From contig JBBQPM010000158.1 of assembly GCA_038217425.1 (NCBI GenBank), positions 1 through 16,042 of the forward strand: a stretch of DNA of 16,042 nt, read 5' to 3'. Positions within the stretch are counted from its first letter, which is position 1, and each line of letters starts with the position of its first letter. Below, in pieces: positions 7,178-16,000 of the stretch. Below the pieces are notes generated by a model. That model was not told the origin of the DNA. It saw only the letters and a list, made by a program, of their open reading frames with translations, and ran no database searches. This DNA comes from JAIEPT01 sp038217425. GTDB lineage: Bacteria > Planctomycetota > Planctomycetia > Gemmatales > Gemmataceae. Position numbers and translations under genes: made by a program.

Positions 7178-7278
7178 ATCACGGGAAGCGCGGCTCCGGG
7201 AGACTGAATCGCGGTTGCACTTACTCCCCCGCGAACGGAGTTCGGTGCACGATTTCCTTGCACTGTGAGGTACTTGCG

Positions 7279-7476
7279 ATGAACTGCCCCAAATGCGGTA
7301 TGCCATTGTCAAATGATAGCGGCCGACGATGCGAAAACAAACGCTGTCCGGAAGCTCACAAGGCCGAACTATGTAAGCGGTGTAACCAGCCTCCCGTGGA
7401 ACTTGTCCGAATAGTTGCTAACGCTGGCGTCTTTCTTTGTGAGAACGGCCATGAGATGAATTGCGTCGTGGAGTAA
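7279..7476 (+). CDS. small cysteine-rich zinc-ribbon-like protein
   Basis: A 65-residue protein with eight cysteines: CPKC (3, 6), Cys18, Cys23, CKRC (32, 35), Cys54 and Cys62, plus His58. The spacing suggests two treble-clef or ribbon zinc sites, the first from Cys3/6/18/23 and the second from Cys32/35/54 with His58 or Cys62. The ATG at 7279 follows GTGAGG at 7265-7270. It lies 101 bases behind the receiver-fusion gene on the same strand and is the last gene of the block. I do not recognise the family. A role in nucleic-acid or protein binding is only a general expectation for such ribbons. Confidence 0.7.
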   Translation: MNCPKCGMPLSNDSGRRCENKRCPEAHKAELCKRCNQPPVELVRIVANAGVFLCENGHEMNCVVE

Positions 7477-7483
7477 ACTCAGC

Positions 7484-7546
7484 GCCGGCGTGAGGGGAGA
7501 CATTTTCTCCGGCATCCGTTGTCTCTGAGACGTATCAATTCTTGAT
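7484..7546. terminator. convergent gap with small inverted repeats, possible weak terminator
   Basis: The 84-base gap between two converging genes holds three short inverted repeats: GGAGA/TCTCC (7496-7500, 7506-7510) around a CATTT loop, GTCTC/GAGAC (7521-7531), and ATCAA/TTGAT (7534-7546). None has a clean T-run, so intrinsic termination is plausible only from position. Confidence 0.25.
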
Positions 7547-7560
7547 GGCGTATTGCTCGC

Positions 7561-8094
7561 TCACTGCGGTCCCTTTTTGCGACTGGAAGGCTTTTTGGGT
7601 TCGGGCGCAGGATCATTTCGAATGATGCTAATTTGCCCGTCCGCCTCGAGAAATGCGCGGCGAACCTCCTTGATATTCTCAATGCCCTGCTCCCGCAAGT
7701 GTCCCATTAGTTCCTCTTCCGTAATCATTTCTTTCTGCAGATTTTGGCGCCGAAGTCGGCCGCTTCGTATTACTTCGACTGCGGGAGCCTCGATCCATTT
7801 CTGAAGTTTGGGAAACCGAAAAGCTAACCAGTCGAGCGCATGACTCCAGAAAATTAACGTCGCACACAGCACGGCGCCGCCGGTAACCGATTTGTACTCA
7901 TTTGCCATGCCGTTCTGTGCTGCATCTGCAATTAGAACGAGGAGCAACAGGTCGGTGATCCCAAGGGAACCGACATGGCGCTTGCCAAGAAAGCGTAACA
8001 CCAAGAACAAGCCCAGGTACATCAACGTGCCACGGATGACGAGTTCAAGGAGCGATTCTTGCGGAACGAACATCTTCTCCCAGTCAACGTCCAT
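7561..8094 (-). CDS. DUF421 (YetF/YrbG-type) membrane protein
   Basis: About 177 residues from the ATG at 8094. AGGAG (the complement of 8102-8106) sits 7 bases before it, which decides this start over the more upstream one at 8118. Three hydrophobic segments lie in the first half, around VIRGTLMYLGLFLVLRFLG, ITDLLLLVLIADAAQNGM and AVLCATLIFWSHALDWLAF. They enclose the family motif LGKRHVGSLGITDLLLL. The soluble second half has the conserved pattern ITEEELMGHLREQGI, then VRRAFLEADGQISII, ending in a Lys/Pro-rich tail. This is the standard DUF421 arrangement of a small integral membrane protein with a cytoplasmic domain. Function is poorly known; relatives occur in stress regulons. It converges on the zinc-ribbon gene and lies downstream of the SNF2 gene, with 169 bases between. 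Confidence 0.9.
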   Translation of the reverse strand: MDVDWEKMFVPQESLLELVIRGTLMYLGLFLVLRFLGKRHVGSLGITDLLLLVLIADAAQNGMANEYKSVTGGAVLCATLIFWSHALDWLAFRFPKLQKWIEAPAVEVIRSGRLRRQNLQKEMITEEELMGHLREQGIENIKEVRRAFLEADGQISIIRNDPAPEPKKPSSRKKGPQ

Positions 8095-8263
8095 ACAGTT
8101 GCTCCTGGGCATGGCCATCGTATGACGGCCCCCCTACGCTTCGAACGCCGCGCGTCCTCGCTCAGTCTCGAGGGCAAGGTATTTTGAGATCGGCCATCGT
8201 CGATGTGGCGAAAGTCGTGCCGAATGTAGAAATAGTCCCTGCAGCAAACAGCTCTCCCGCCGC

Positions 8264-10045
8264 TCACGCGGCCGCGCGGCGCGGGCGGGCCTTCACGTTG
8301 AACAGGCCGAAAATGTCATCCTCCGACAGTCCCAGCGACTGCGGCACGCCGTTCTGGCACACGATGTCGTGGAATAGCTTGCGCTTGCGATCGAGCACTT
8401 CACTGATGCGTTCCTCGATCGTCCCGTGGCAGATGAAGCGATTGACGAAGACGGTTTCTTTTTGACCGAGGCGGTGGGCGCGATTGATCGCCTGGTCTTC
8501 GATGGCGGGGTTCCACCAGCGGTCGAAGAGGAACACGTAATTCGTGAACTGCAGATTGAGACCGACGCTGCCGGTGCCGTAGCTCATGAGCAGGACGTGT
8601 TTGCTCGGATCGCTTTTGAAGAGATCGAGGATCGGCTGACGTTCGCGCTGGGGGATTTGCCCGTGATACTGAAGCGGGTTGTATTGGAGCAGAGCGTCAG
8701 CAATTTTCTCGAGCGGGCCGACCCACTGCGAGAAGATGATGGCTTTTCGTTTGTTGAGGGCGACTTCCTCCATGTCGGCGACGATGCGTTCGAGTTTAGC
8801 GCTGTCGCCGGTGAGGGGGTCGAAGTTGCAGATCTGTTTGAGACGCATGACGAGTTCGAAGACGTGCTGGACGGTGATGGTGTCGCCCATGTTGTTGAGT
8901 TGGATGACGCCTTCCTTCTCGGCCCGGTCGTAACTGCTGCGCTGCGCGGGGGTGAGTTCGAGCGTGAGGTCGCGGATGACCTTGGGGGGCATGTCCTGGA
9001 CGACGTCTTCCTTGACTCGGCGGAGGATGTAATCGCGCGTGAGTTCGGGGAGGAGCTTGGCCGGGGTATCTTGAGGGACGCGGTGGGGATCGATGAAGGC
9101 GAAGAGATTGACGAGATCGTCGACGCGGTTCTCGATGGGGGTGCCGGTCATGGCCCAGCTACGGTCGCGGGGGATGCTGCGAACGACCTGGGCGGTTTTG
9201 GATTCGCGGTTTTTGATGCGCTGGGCCTCGTCGAGCACGACGACGTCGAAGTGGACGCTGGGATCGGTGACGAAGGCGTGATCGCGAGTGAGGAGTTCGT
9301 AGTTCACGAGCTTAATGAAAGTCTTCGATGCGAGCCATTGGGCTTTACGGGTTTGCGTGTCGCCGCCGAGGACTTCGTAGGGGACGTCGTCGGCCCAGGT
9401 TTTGAGTTCGCGCGTCCAGTTGATGACGAGCGGCTTGGGACAGACGATAAGGGCGCGGCGCATGAGTCCGCTGTGAAAGAGCAGTCGTAGCGAGATGATG
9501 ACCTGCGCGGTCTTGCCCAGGCCCATTTCGTCCGCGAGCAGGGCGGCGTGCCGCGGCATCAGGAAGGCGATCCCTTTCACTTGATAAGGGTAGGGCTGAA
9601 ACGGAAGCTGCACCTGCCGGCCCGCGAAGAGATCCTCCAGCGGCGGTTGCAGGAGATACATGAGCCGATCTTTGAAGAGGACCATGTCGCCTGGCGGCCG
9701 AATGCGCGTCTTGCCCTTGACGTCGGGTTGTTCGGGATCGGGCGCGATCGCGGCGATTTCTTCGGACAGCGCCGGCTTGGGTTTCGGCGTGGTGACGAAT
9801 TCGCCCGGCACCGGAAAGCGCCAGCTTTGCGTCGCCACCTCCAGGTTCCACTTGCCCAGCGTCCGCACCCACGGCGCCTTGTTCAATAGGGGCACATCGC
9901 GGGCGCCGGTCTGGAGCGGCCGCTCGAACGCGGGCAGCGGACGCACGGCCAGGTCGGGTTCGACGGCCAGCGGGTAGATTTCGGGGACGTCGTTCGTGCA
10001 TTCAAGAATCGTCGGCGTGTCGAAGGTTTCATTCGAGTCAGTCAT
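8264..10045 (-). CDS. SNF2-family helicase-like ATPase
   Basis: A 593-residue protein starting at the ATG at 10045, preceded by GGGAGG. The open frame continues to 10309, but the extra part has no domain character. Residues 1-150 are an unrecognised N-terminal region with a PYPYQVKG box (151-158) before the motor. Helicase motifs in order are Walker A DEMGLGKT (172-179), LVINW (206-210), Walker B DEAQ (272-275), TGTP (300-303), KAIIFSQW (434-441), SYGTGSVGLNLQ (488-499), DRWWNP (508-513) and NRAHRLGQ (521-528, with the arginine finger). All are intact, so it should be an ATP-driven double-stranded-DNA translocase. Bacterial SNF2 proteins act in transcription recycling, repair or defence. No SWIM zinc finger and no neighbouring defence gene was seen, so I would not assign a defence role. 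Confidence 0.93.
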   Translation of the reverse strand: MTDSNETFDTPTILECTNDVPEIYPLAVEPDLAVRPLPAFERPLQTGARDVPLLNKAPWVRTLGKWNLEVATQSWRFPVPGEFVTTPKPKPALSEEIAAIAPDPEQPDVKGKTRIRPPGDMVLFKDRLMYLLQPPLEDLFAGRQVQLPFQPYPYQVKGIAFLMPRHAALLADEMGLGKTAQVIISLRLLFHSGLMRRALIVCPKPLVINWTRELKTWADDVPYEVLGGDTQTRKAQWLASKTFIKLVNYELLTRDHAFVTDPSVHFDVVVLDEAQRIKNRESKTAQVVRSIPRDRSWAMTGTPIENRVDDLVNLFAFIDPHRVPQDTPAKLLPELTRDYILRRVKEDVVQDMPPKVIRDLTLELTPAQRSSYDRAEKEGVIQLNNMGDTITVQHVFELVMRLKQICNFDPLTGDSAKLERIVADMEEVALNKRKAIIFSQWVGPLEKIADALLQYNPLQYHGQIPQRERQPILDLFKSDPSKHVLLMSYGTGSVGLNLQFTNYVFLFDRWWNPAIEDQAINRAHRLGQKETVFVNRFICHGTIEERISEVLDRKRKLFHDIVCQNGVPQSLGLSEDDIFGLFNVKARPRRAAA

Positions 10046-10151
10046 GGCGGTCCTCCCTTCTCTGGTTCGGGAAAGGAGACGGGGAACTTGATGGGAATAA
10101 GAGATCCCTTTTTCCGAGCCGATAGCGTGCGCGACGGTTAGTGCAAGCCGA

Positions 10152-10180
10152 CGCTCACGCTCCGGCCTGGAAAGTGAGCG
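10152..10180. repeat. inverted repeat CGCTCAC/GTGAGCG
   Basis: Perfect 7-bp arms (10152-10158 and 10174-10180) enclose a 15-base loop, in the middle of the divergent spacer. It resembles a REP-like intergenic palindrome, but only one copy is present in this window. An operator is the alternative. Confidence 0.45.
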
Positions 10181-10375
10181 CGGCAGAGCCAGAGCTTTCG
10201 GATCTTTCCTATTCTCTCTCGTAAGCGGCAAAACTCGTCCAAGCCGCAAAAATCCCATCTTCGGAGTCAAGCACAAACGCGGAGATGTCGATCTAGAAGG
10301 TAGACCCAAGAGCTTCCTTCCGTCGGAAGTTCATTCCAATAAACCATACTCGTCAGCCCTACAAGGCCCCGGACG

Positions 10376-10402
10376 AATCGGAATCCCGCACAGTTTCCGA
10401 TT
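10376..10402. promoter_or_regulatory. hairpin in the BBP7 gene leader (AATCGGAA/TTCCGATT)
   Basis: Perfect 8-bp arms (10376-10383 and 10395-10402) with an 11-base loop end 29 bases before the start codon and just before the purine-rich ribosome-binding stretch. It could be an operator for a dimeric regulator or an mRNA-stabilising leader hairpin. Confidence 0.4.
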
Positions 10403-10431
10403 GAATCCAAGGCGTAGGGAAAGAGGGCCCC

Positions 10432-12021
10432 GTGAAACTACGAACCTTTGCCAGTCTGGCTGCCTTGGCGCTGAGCGGAACCGGCGTGTCGCTTGCTCAA
10501 GAAGTGTCGCTGGGTACGCCGACGCCTCGCCTGCGTCCCGCAGTGGTGCGCGCCGCCAATCCGGAGACTGTGACGACCGTATACACCGGTCCCGCGTCCA
10601 GCCCGACGGTGATGACCACGGAGGGAGAGATTCGTTTGCCGCGTTCGACGACCGTGACTTCCAAGGCGCCGAAGGTGATCGCGTCGGGAGGCCCGAACGA
10701 AATTCACTTGCCGCGACAGACGTCCTACGGCGGGCCGATTCTGCAGGTACAAGACGGGGTACTGCCCCCGACGCGACCCATGCCCCTCCCCGGAGGCGGC
10801 ATGTCGGGGCAGCCTCAACCGATGCCCGCCGGCCCCAGTAATTATTCACCGTCGGCGCCGGTGATCATCCATGAAGGTCACCCCTACGAAGGGGGAGCCA
10901 TCCTGGACGGCAATAACGGCGCCTGCTTTGACAACGCGTGCCGACCCAGAATCTGGGGGAGCGTCGACTATCTGCTCCTGTTCTCCAAACGCGCCAACAC
11001 GCCGCCCCTGGTCACCTCCAGTCCCGCCGGCACGCCCATCCCTGCCTCGGGCGTCCTCGGTTTGCCCGGCACGTCCGTATTGCTGGGAGGTTCGGCGGGT
11101 GACTTGTCCTACGGCGGCATCTCCGGGCTTCGCGCTACCTTGGGCTTCTGGTTGCCCGGGCAGCAGGACGTGCTCGGCTTCGAAGCCACCGGCTTCGCCA
11201 CCGAAGACAAGTTGCAGTCCTACCAGTTCCGCTCCAATGCGAACGGCAGTCCGATCCTCGCCCGGCCTTTCGTCAGTGTCGCCAACGGCCAGGAAAACTC
11301 CCTGCTCGTCACCAGCGACCTCCCCGGCCTCGTGGGCGGCGTCGACACCACGCTCAATCTCCGCGTCTGGGGAGCCGAGGGCAACACCCTCGTCAATCTC
11401 GGCGATCTCGCCTACAGCCGCAACACGTTGCTGCTCGGCGTTCGCTACTTCGACTTGCATGAAACGCTGACCATGACGCAGACGTCGTACTTGCCGCTCG
11501 TCGATCAAGGTTCGCTCATCAGCGACGCCTTCAGCGCCCGCACTCAGTTTGCAGGCGCCCAGATCGGTCTGCGGAAGTCGTTCAACCTGACGGACCGCCT
11601 GACGGCCGAGATGACGGGCAAGATCGCCCTGGGCGTGTCGCATCACAACGTCGGCATCCGCGGCACCACCACCGCCTTCACCTCCAACGGCCCCTTCCAG
11701 GTCGCTCGCGGCGGCTTGTTGGCCCTGCAGAGCAACATGGGCACCACCACCCGCAACGACTTCGGGTTCCTGCCCGAACTCGAATTGAAGCTCGGCTACC
11801 GCGTCACCGACAACCTCACCGTCTTCGCCGGCGGCAACTTCATGTACCTGTCCAACGTCGTCCGCGCCGGCGACCAGATCGATCGCAACATCGACCTGCG
11901 CAACCTGCCTTCGTCAGTCCAGTTCAACCCCAACGCGAACGCCGCCGCCCCGGTTCGCCGAGTCGTCGACACCGATTACTGGCTCACCGGCGGCAACTTC
12001 GGCATGCAACTCAAGTACTAA
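10432..12021 (+). CDS. BBP7 family outer-membrane beta-barrel protein
   Basis: A 529-residue exported protein with a GTG start behind a purine-rich GGGAAAGAGGG stretch. Residues 1-22 form a signal peptide: basic MKLR, hydrophobic FASLAALALSG, then Ala-rich to SLAQ. Residues 23-170 are Pro/Thr/Gly-rich, with two similar boxes EIRLPR and EIHLPR. The barrel domain begins at PRIWGSVDYLLLFSK (from 172) and continues as alternating amphipathic strands, with RATLGFWLPG, GFEATGF, NTLLLGVRYFDLHETL, QIGLRKSFNLTDRL and ELKLGYRVTDNLTVFAGGNFMYLSNV. It ends in an aromatic residue (QLKY), typical of outer-membrane barrels. This pattern is characteristic of the planctomycete BBP7 family, for which no biochemical role is established. 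A strong terminator follows, so it is monocistronic. It is the best phylum marker in the window. Confidence 0.9.
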   Translation: MKLRTFASLAALALSGTGVSLAQEVSLGTPTPRLRPAVVRAANPETVTTVYTGPASSPTVMTTEGEIRLPRSTTVTSKAPKVIASGGPNEIHLPRQTSYGGPILQVQDGVLPPTRPMPLPGGGMSGQPQPMPAGPSNYSPSAPVIIHEGHPYEGGAILDGNNGACFDNACRPRIWGSVDYLLLFSKRANTPPLVTSSPAGTPIPASGVLGLPGTSVLLGGSAGDLSYGGISGLRATLGFWLPGQQDVLGFEATGFATEDKLQSYQFRSNANGSPILARPFVSVANGQENSLLVTSDLPGLVGGVDTTLNLRVWGAEGNTLVNLGDLAYSRNTLLLGVRYFDLHETLTMTQTSYLPLVDQGSLISDAFSARTQFAGAQIGLRKSFNLTDRLTAEMTGKIALGVSHHNVGIRGTTTAFTSNGPFQVARGGLLALQSNMGTTTRNDFGFLPELELKLGYRVTDNLTVFAGGNFMYLSNVVRAGDQIDRNIDLRNLPSSVQFNPNANAAAPVRRVVDTDYWLTGGNFGMQLKY

Positions 12022-12032
12022 GAACGTGCCCG

Positions 12033-12203
12033 TCAGACGGAAGAAGGGGACGCCGCACGGATGCGGCGTCCCCTTCTGTTATTTCTTGGGCATGAGATTG
12101 TCGCGTTTTTCACAACATCGAAGGGCTGGGGGGCAAACTCCGCGTTCAGCAAGCTCTGTCGAAGCGTCTTTGGCAACAACGCGGGTGCAGACGTGCTAAT
12201 CAT
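12033..12203 (-). CDS. doubtful small open frame downstream of the alkylation-repair gene
   Basis: A 56-codon frame starts at the ATG at 12203, with TGGAG about 10 bases upstream, 17 bases after the stop of the DNA-repair gene. The first 35 residues (for example KTLRQSLLNAEF and PQPFDVVK) look protein-like; the rest simply reads through the terminator hairpin. One extra base in the A5 run near 12105-12109 would give an ending of KKRDNLMPKK and a stop before the hairpin, which looks more natural. It may be a small gene with an indel, a gene remnant, or chance. I do not recognise it. Confidence 0.2.
   Translation of the reverse strand: MISTSAPALLPKTLRQSLLNAEFAPQPFDVVKNATISCPRNNRRGRRIRAASPSSV
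12042..12085 (+). terminator. perfect 16-bp hairpin terminator, probably bidirectional
   Basis: AGAAGGGGACGCCGCA at 12042-12057 pairs perfectly with 12062-12077 around a CGGA loop. GTTATTTC follows, a modest T-rich tail. It begins 20 bases after the BBP7 stop. The right arm ends in CTTCT, so the complement also has a short T-rich exit, useful for the converging DNA-repair transcript. Confidence 0.85.
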
Positions 12204-12220
12204 GGCAATTGTCTCCAGGA

Positions 12221-12892
12221 TCAACCTCCGCCCTGTCGCTTCACCATGACGTCCACCCACACCGGCACATACGGAGGAGTGCAACCCTTGGACACCGGCC
12301 AGTCGCGGTACAGGCCGATCTTCTCGCCGATGGCGATGGCGCGCTGGCGGAGCTTGGAGTCGTGAATGCCGATTGCGCCAAGCGTGTTGTTCATGGTCCA
12401 CTGCACTTCCGGCTTCGCCTTCGGCATCTCTTTCTCGATGCGATCGAGCAGCGCAGACAAGTCGAGGCCGTCGGCGCCCTTGTTCACGCGGCTGGCGGTG
12501 AGATGCCAGCCTGCACGGGCGGCCCAGCGATCCTTCGCCTTCATCCACTTCTCCCGCAGCGATTCCTTCTCCGGATGTTGCGCGACGACATACGCGTTCA
12601 ACCAATCCGCCGCCTGGGAGCAGGTGGTGGAGCGCGTCAACTTGTCGAGCTCGCTAGCGGAAAGCGACAGCGGCTTGATGAGGAGCGTGGCGAGGAGTTG
12701 CGCGTCGACGTTGCCGGTGTCCCAGAGTTTGAGCGCGAGTTCGTGATCCGTCTTGATCTTCTTGGCCAGCGCGCGGATGTCGCCAAGTTTCACGCCGAAC
12801 TGGTTGTCGGGCGCGCCGAACTTCGTGTTGTGGGCGCGCCGAGCGTCGTCGCCGAGAGACTCAAGCTGTGCGAGGATTTCATTGGTATTCAT
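12221..12892 (-). CDS. AlkD-like DNA alkylation repair protein
   Basis: A 223-residue, wholly helical protein of the DNA alkylation repair (HEAT-like repeat) family, which removes alkylated bases such as 3- and 7-alkylpurines by glycosidic cleavage. Visible family features are the N-terminal LGVxxxDIRxLAKKI-type helix (FGVKLGDIRALAKKIK, 32-47) and the helix pair ELALKLWDTGNVDAQLLATL. The Trp/Asp-rich EKWMKAKDRWAARAGW (114-129) corresponds to the substrate-facing surface. The C-terminal VQWTMNNTLGAIG and CTPPYVPVW follow. Length is near the family norm. The ATG at 12892 is chosen because the homologous part starts there; the ribosome-binding site is weak. The longer open frame to 13426 overlaps the divergent gene and is not supported. 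The exact catalytic residues were not aligned, so activity is inferred from family. Confidence 0.88.
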   Translation of the reverse strand: MNTNEILAQLESLGDDARRAHNTKFGAPDNQFGVKLGDIRALAKKIKTDHELALKLWDTGNVDAQLLATLLIKPLSLSASELDKLTRSTTCSQAADWLNAYVVAQHPEKESLREKWMKAKDRWAARAGWHLTASRVNKGADGLDLSALLDRIEKEMPKAKPEVQWTMNNTLGAIGIHDSKLRQRAIAIGEKIGLYRDWPVSKGCTPPYVPVWVDVMVKRQGGG

Positions 12893-13016
12893 GCCGACGA
12901 TTATATGCGCGACTCGAAGCAAGCCAACCATGTTTGTAAGGCGAAAACGTACGCGACTTGGCCGTGCGGGTGTGGTAACGTGGAGTCCCCGCTCACAATC
13001 CTTCATGGTGCTTCGC

Positions 13017-16000
13017 ATGCGACGATTCATTCTGGCAAAAGCCCTGGGACGGCGGTCCCTGGGAATGCGAACCCCAGGGATAGCCATCCCTGGGCTTTCG
13101 ATGGTAGTGCTGGCGCTCTGCATGATCGAAACCCGCGCCGCCACGCGCGTCGATCTCGTGCTAAACGAAGTCCAAGAGCGCAGCGTCGCCTGGCCCGTCA
13201 CCACCGGCGTGCCGTTCCCGCGCGGCAAGCTGACGTCGCCAACCCAGTGCCGACTCGTCGACGACCAGGGCAAGGAGCATCCGCTGCAAGCCAAAGTCGC
13301 GGCCACCTGGGACGGGCCGAAGGGGAGCGTCCGTTGGCTGACGATCGACTTCATCGCGGCGCCGGGGCGCAAGTTCGCGCTCGAGTTCGGCGCCGATGTC
13401 AAGCCGGCGAAGTTTAAGTCGCGCATATTCGTGGATCAGAGAGGCGTCCTACGCGTGAGCACGGGAGCAATCTCGATGGACTTCCCGAAAACTGGGATGT
13501 GTCCGGCCGACATACAGGTTTCGGGCAGTCCAGCCAGCAAGGGGGTGTTGACCTCCATTTTGAGTAATGACGGCAAGGCCGACACCTCCAACTCCAAGCG
13601 TCAAATCGTAGTTGAAGCCGCCGGGCCGGTTAGGGCTTGCATCCGCGTCGATAGCACGCTCAACGACAGGGGCGGCAATCCGGCGCTCGGCTGTCGAGTC
13701 CGCTATCACTTCTACAACCAGCTCCACCTGGTAAAGGTCGTACACGAAATCCAGTTCCTGAATTCGACCAAGGATAAGCAGTGGCAGGCGATCGATTTCG
13801 TCCTCGACATCGCCGGCCGTGAAGAGGATCGCATGTCGAGCGAGGTCGATTCCTCGGCCGAGCCAGGCAATCAAATCCTCCCTGCATCGCACAGCTATCA
13901 GGCGACGTATCGTCATTACGGCAATCCCGAGTGCCGGGGCGGCGTCGGTTGGGAGACTGCTTCCCCCAAGGAGCAAAAACTCGAGCGCGTCGGCGAATGG
14001 ATGCGCGTTCGACGCGGACTGTTTCCTCCCGTGACCGGCTCGATGCGCTGGTTTTGGCAACAGTTCCCCGTCGAGTGGCAAGGCAAGGACAACCGTTTGA
14101 CGCTGCGTCTATGGAGCCCGCGCGGCGGCGATCTCGATTTCGGCGTCGATGGAATCCGCAAGTTCATGGGCGAAGCGGGCGAGAAGTACCTGCTCGACTG
14201 GAAGGGAGTGCGCAAGCCGCAGACGCCGATCGAGAACTTCTTCTACTTCGCTGGTCGGGATGCACTAAAGCGGGGAGACGCCGACGGCAAAGGCATCAAC
14301 AAACATCACGAATTCTATCTGCACTTCGGTCGTCTCACTGATGTGAAGGACGGCCAGGAGTACGGCCGACTCGTCGCCGAGCCGCCCATCGCCCTCGCCA
14401 GCGGAAAATGGAATGCAGACACCGACGTCATGGGCCCGATCGCGGCTCGGCCCAACGATTCGCCGTACGAGGCCATCGTCGATCGCATCTTCGACCTGGG
14501 CCGCAAGGCGCAGGACGACTTCGGCGACTACGGCTGGTGGCTCTTCGGCGCCGGGCCGCATTACAGCTATCAGTGGGACGCGAAGACCGGCAAGCATTAC
14601 GCCGACCCGCGCCGCTTCGACTATCACACCTACCAACGCGAAACGCAGACGTGGTGGAACTACCTCCGCAGCGGCGAACGCAAGTTCTTCGACTGGTGCC
14701 TCCCCGCGGAGAATCACTGGGTCGATATCGCCGTCTGCCATCAGCCGACGACGTTCTTCACCGAGTATCAAGGCGGCGAGATCAAGCCCGCGACGCTCCC
14801 CTGGGCCAAGGGGGACTGGGCGATTGACAGCACGGTGCACTACCTACGCCATCACGACACCGGCGAAGCCTGGCTTCGCGGGCAATCGCAGTTCTGGGCG
14901 ACGTACCACCGCACGCTCGAGACGACGACGCTCGCTTACTTCCTCACCGGCGACGAACGCTTCAACGACATCGTCGAATATTGGCGTACCTACTACGGCG
15001 ACCTCGCGGGAAAGACCAGCGACTCGAAGGACTTTCAGCCGTGGCACAAGGCCCAGGCGTGGTGTCAGCCGACGCCGGCCGGGAAGAAGGCGAAGACGTG
15101 GGCCGAGATGATCCGCGATTACGCGCCGTTCAACTCCGGCTCGCGGCATCAGCTCACGTTGTTCTTCAATCTTTCGACGCTCTACGAGCACACCTGGGAC
15201 CCGAAGATCAAGCAAGCGCTCGACGAATACGCCGACGCGTTTCTCGATTCCCAAAGCAAGATTGGAGTGTGGCGTTCGCAAGACAACGGCGAGCCGATCC
15301 GCGCCGCGGCGCCGATCATGGCGCACTACTGGGTCCCTGCACTATGGCGTTACCACCGGGCGACGAACGATCCGCGCATGCCCGGCATTCTCACGAAGTA
15401 CTTCGACGCCTGTCTCGGCGCCGACCCGTATCTCGAAAACGTCGGCGTCTACTCGAACAATCACATCGGCTACGCCTACGCACACACCAAAGATCCGCGG
15501 CACTTGCGGGCAGCGTTGGCGGAACTGGAATTTCTGAAGCCGAACGCCCTGCCGCTCGCCAAGCCGGAGGATCTTGGCGAAAGGCTGTACAATCCGTACG
15601 CTTCGATCCGTTCGTTCGCAGGCACGCCACGGCTCATCTGGGCGTTGGAGGAAGCAAAGCGGACCGGCGTCAAGATCCCGCCGCCGCCGCTCATGCATCC
15701 GCAGCGTGCCCCGATCGCGTGGAAGGTAGATCTGAAAGGCGTCGCCCGTTACGTTTTTCGGAGTGACAAAGAGCTTGCAATGTACGATCCCCGCTCTGAC
15801 ATTGATCCTCTCGCAAAGATTGAAACCATCCCATATGCTTCTGCGTTGCAGCCGATTGACCGTACACTGCCCAACTTCACGGTCTATGAGCAGCGAGTTA
15901 CCCTTAGGCGAGCGGCAGGTCTTGATTTACCCACATCTCGGTTGTTTTGGTCGAATCAGGATGTCGTACTTGGGCAGCGTCGTCGAGCGTTCCAAGCGGG

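Larger units (their letters stand above)
10046..10431. other. divergent intergenic region between SNF2 and BBP7 genes
   Basis: These 386 bases separate the start codons of two divergent genes and must carry both promoters. They hold the inverted repeats at 10152-10180 and 10376-10402, plus a short one (CTTCC/GGAAG) at 10317-10329. No clear promoter pair stands out. An open frame on the minus strand reaches 10309, but it lies upstream of the well-supported start at 10045 and shows no domain character. Confidence 0.6.

Noticed and set aside
5677..7189. An 11-base match TCACGGGAAGC just after the stop codons at 5674 and 7177
   Set aside because: The similar position is curious, but an 11-base match is expected by chance several times in 16 kb, and no conserved structure surrounds it.
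8426..9490. 354-codon open frame on the plus strand, very rich in Asp, Glu and Val
   Set aside because: It lies wholly antisense to the SNF2 motor, whose motifs are intact in order. The acidic composition is the usual shadow of a GC-rich gene.
10846..11646. 266-codon minus-strand open frame inside the BBP7 gene
   Set aside because: Antisense shadow of a well-supported exported barrel protein; no ribosome-binding site or domain.
12209..13417. 402-codon plus-strand open frame spanning the alkylation-repair gene and the next gene's start
   Set aside because: It crosses two real genes in the wrong frame or strand and has no coherent domain.
14265..15326. Minus-strand and alternate plus-strand open frames over the polysaccharide-lyase-like gene
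   Set aside because: The plus frame from 13017 carries continuous RIFT and toroid sequence here, so the others are shadows.
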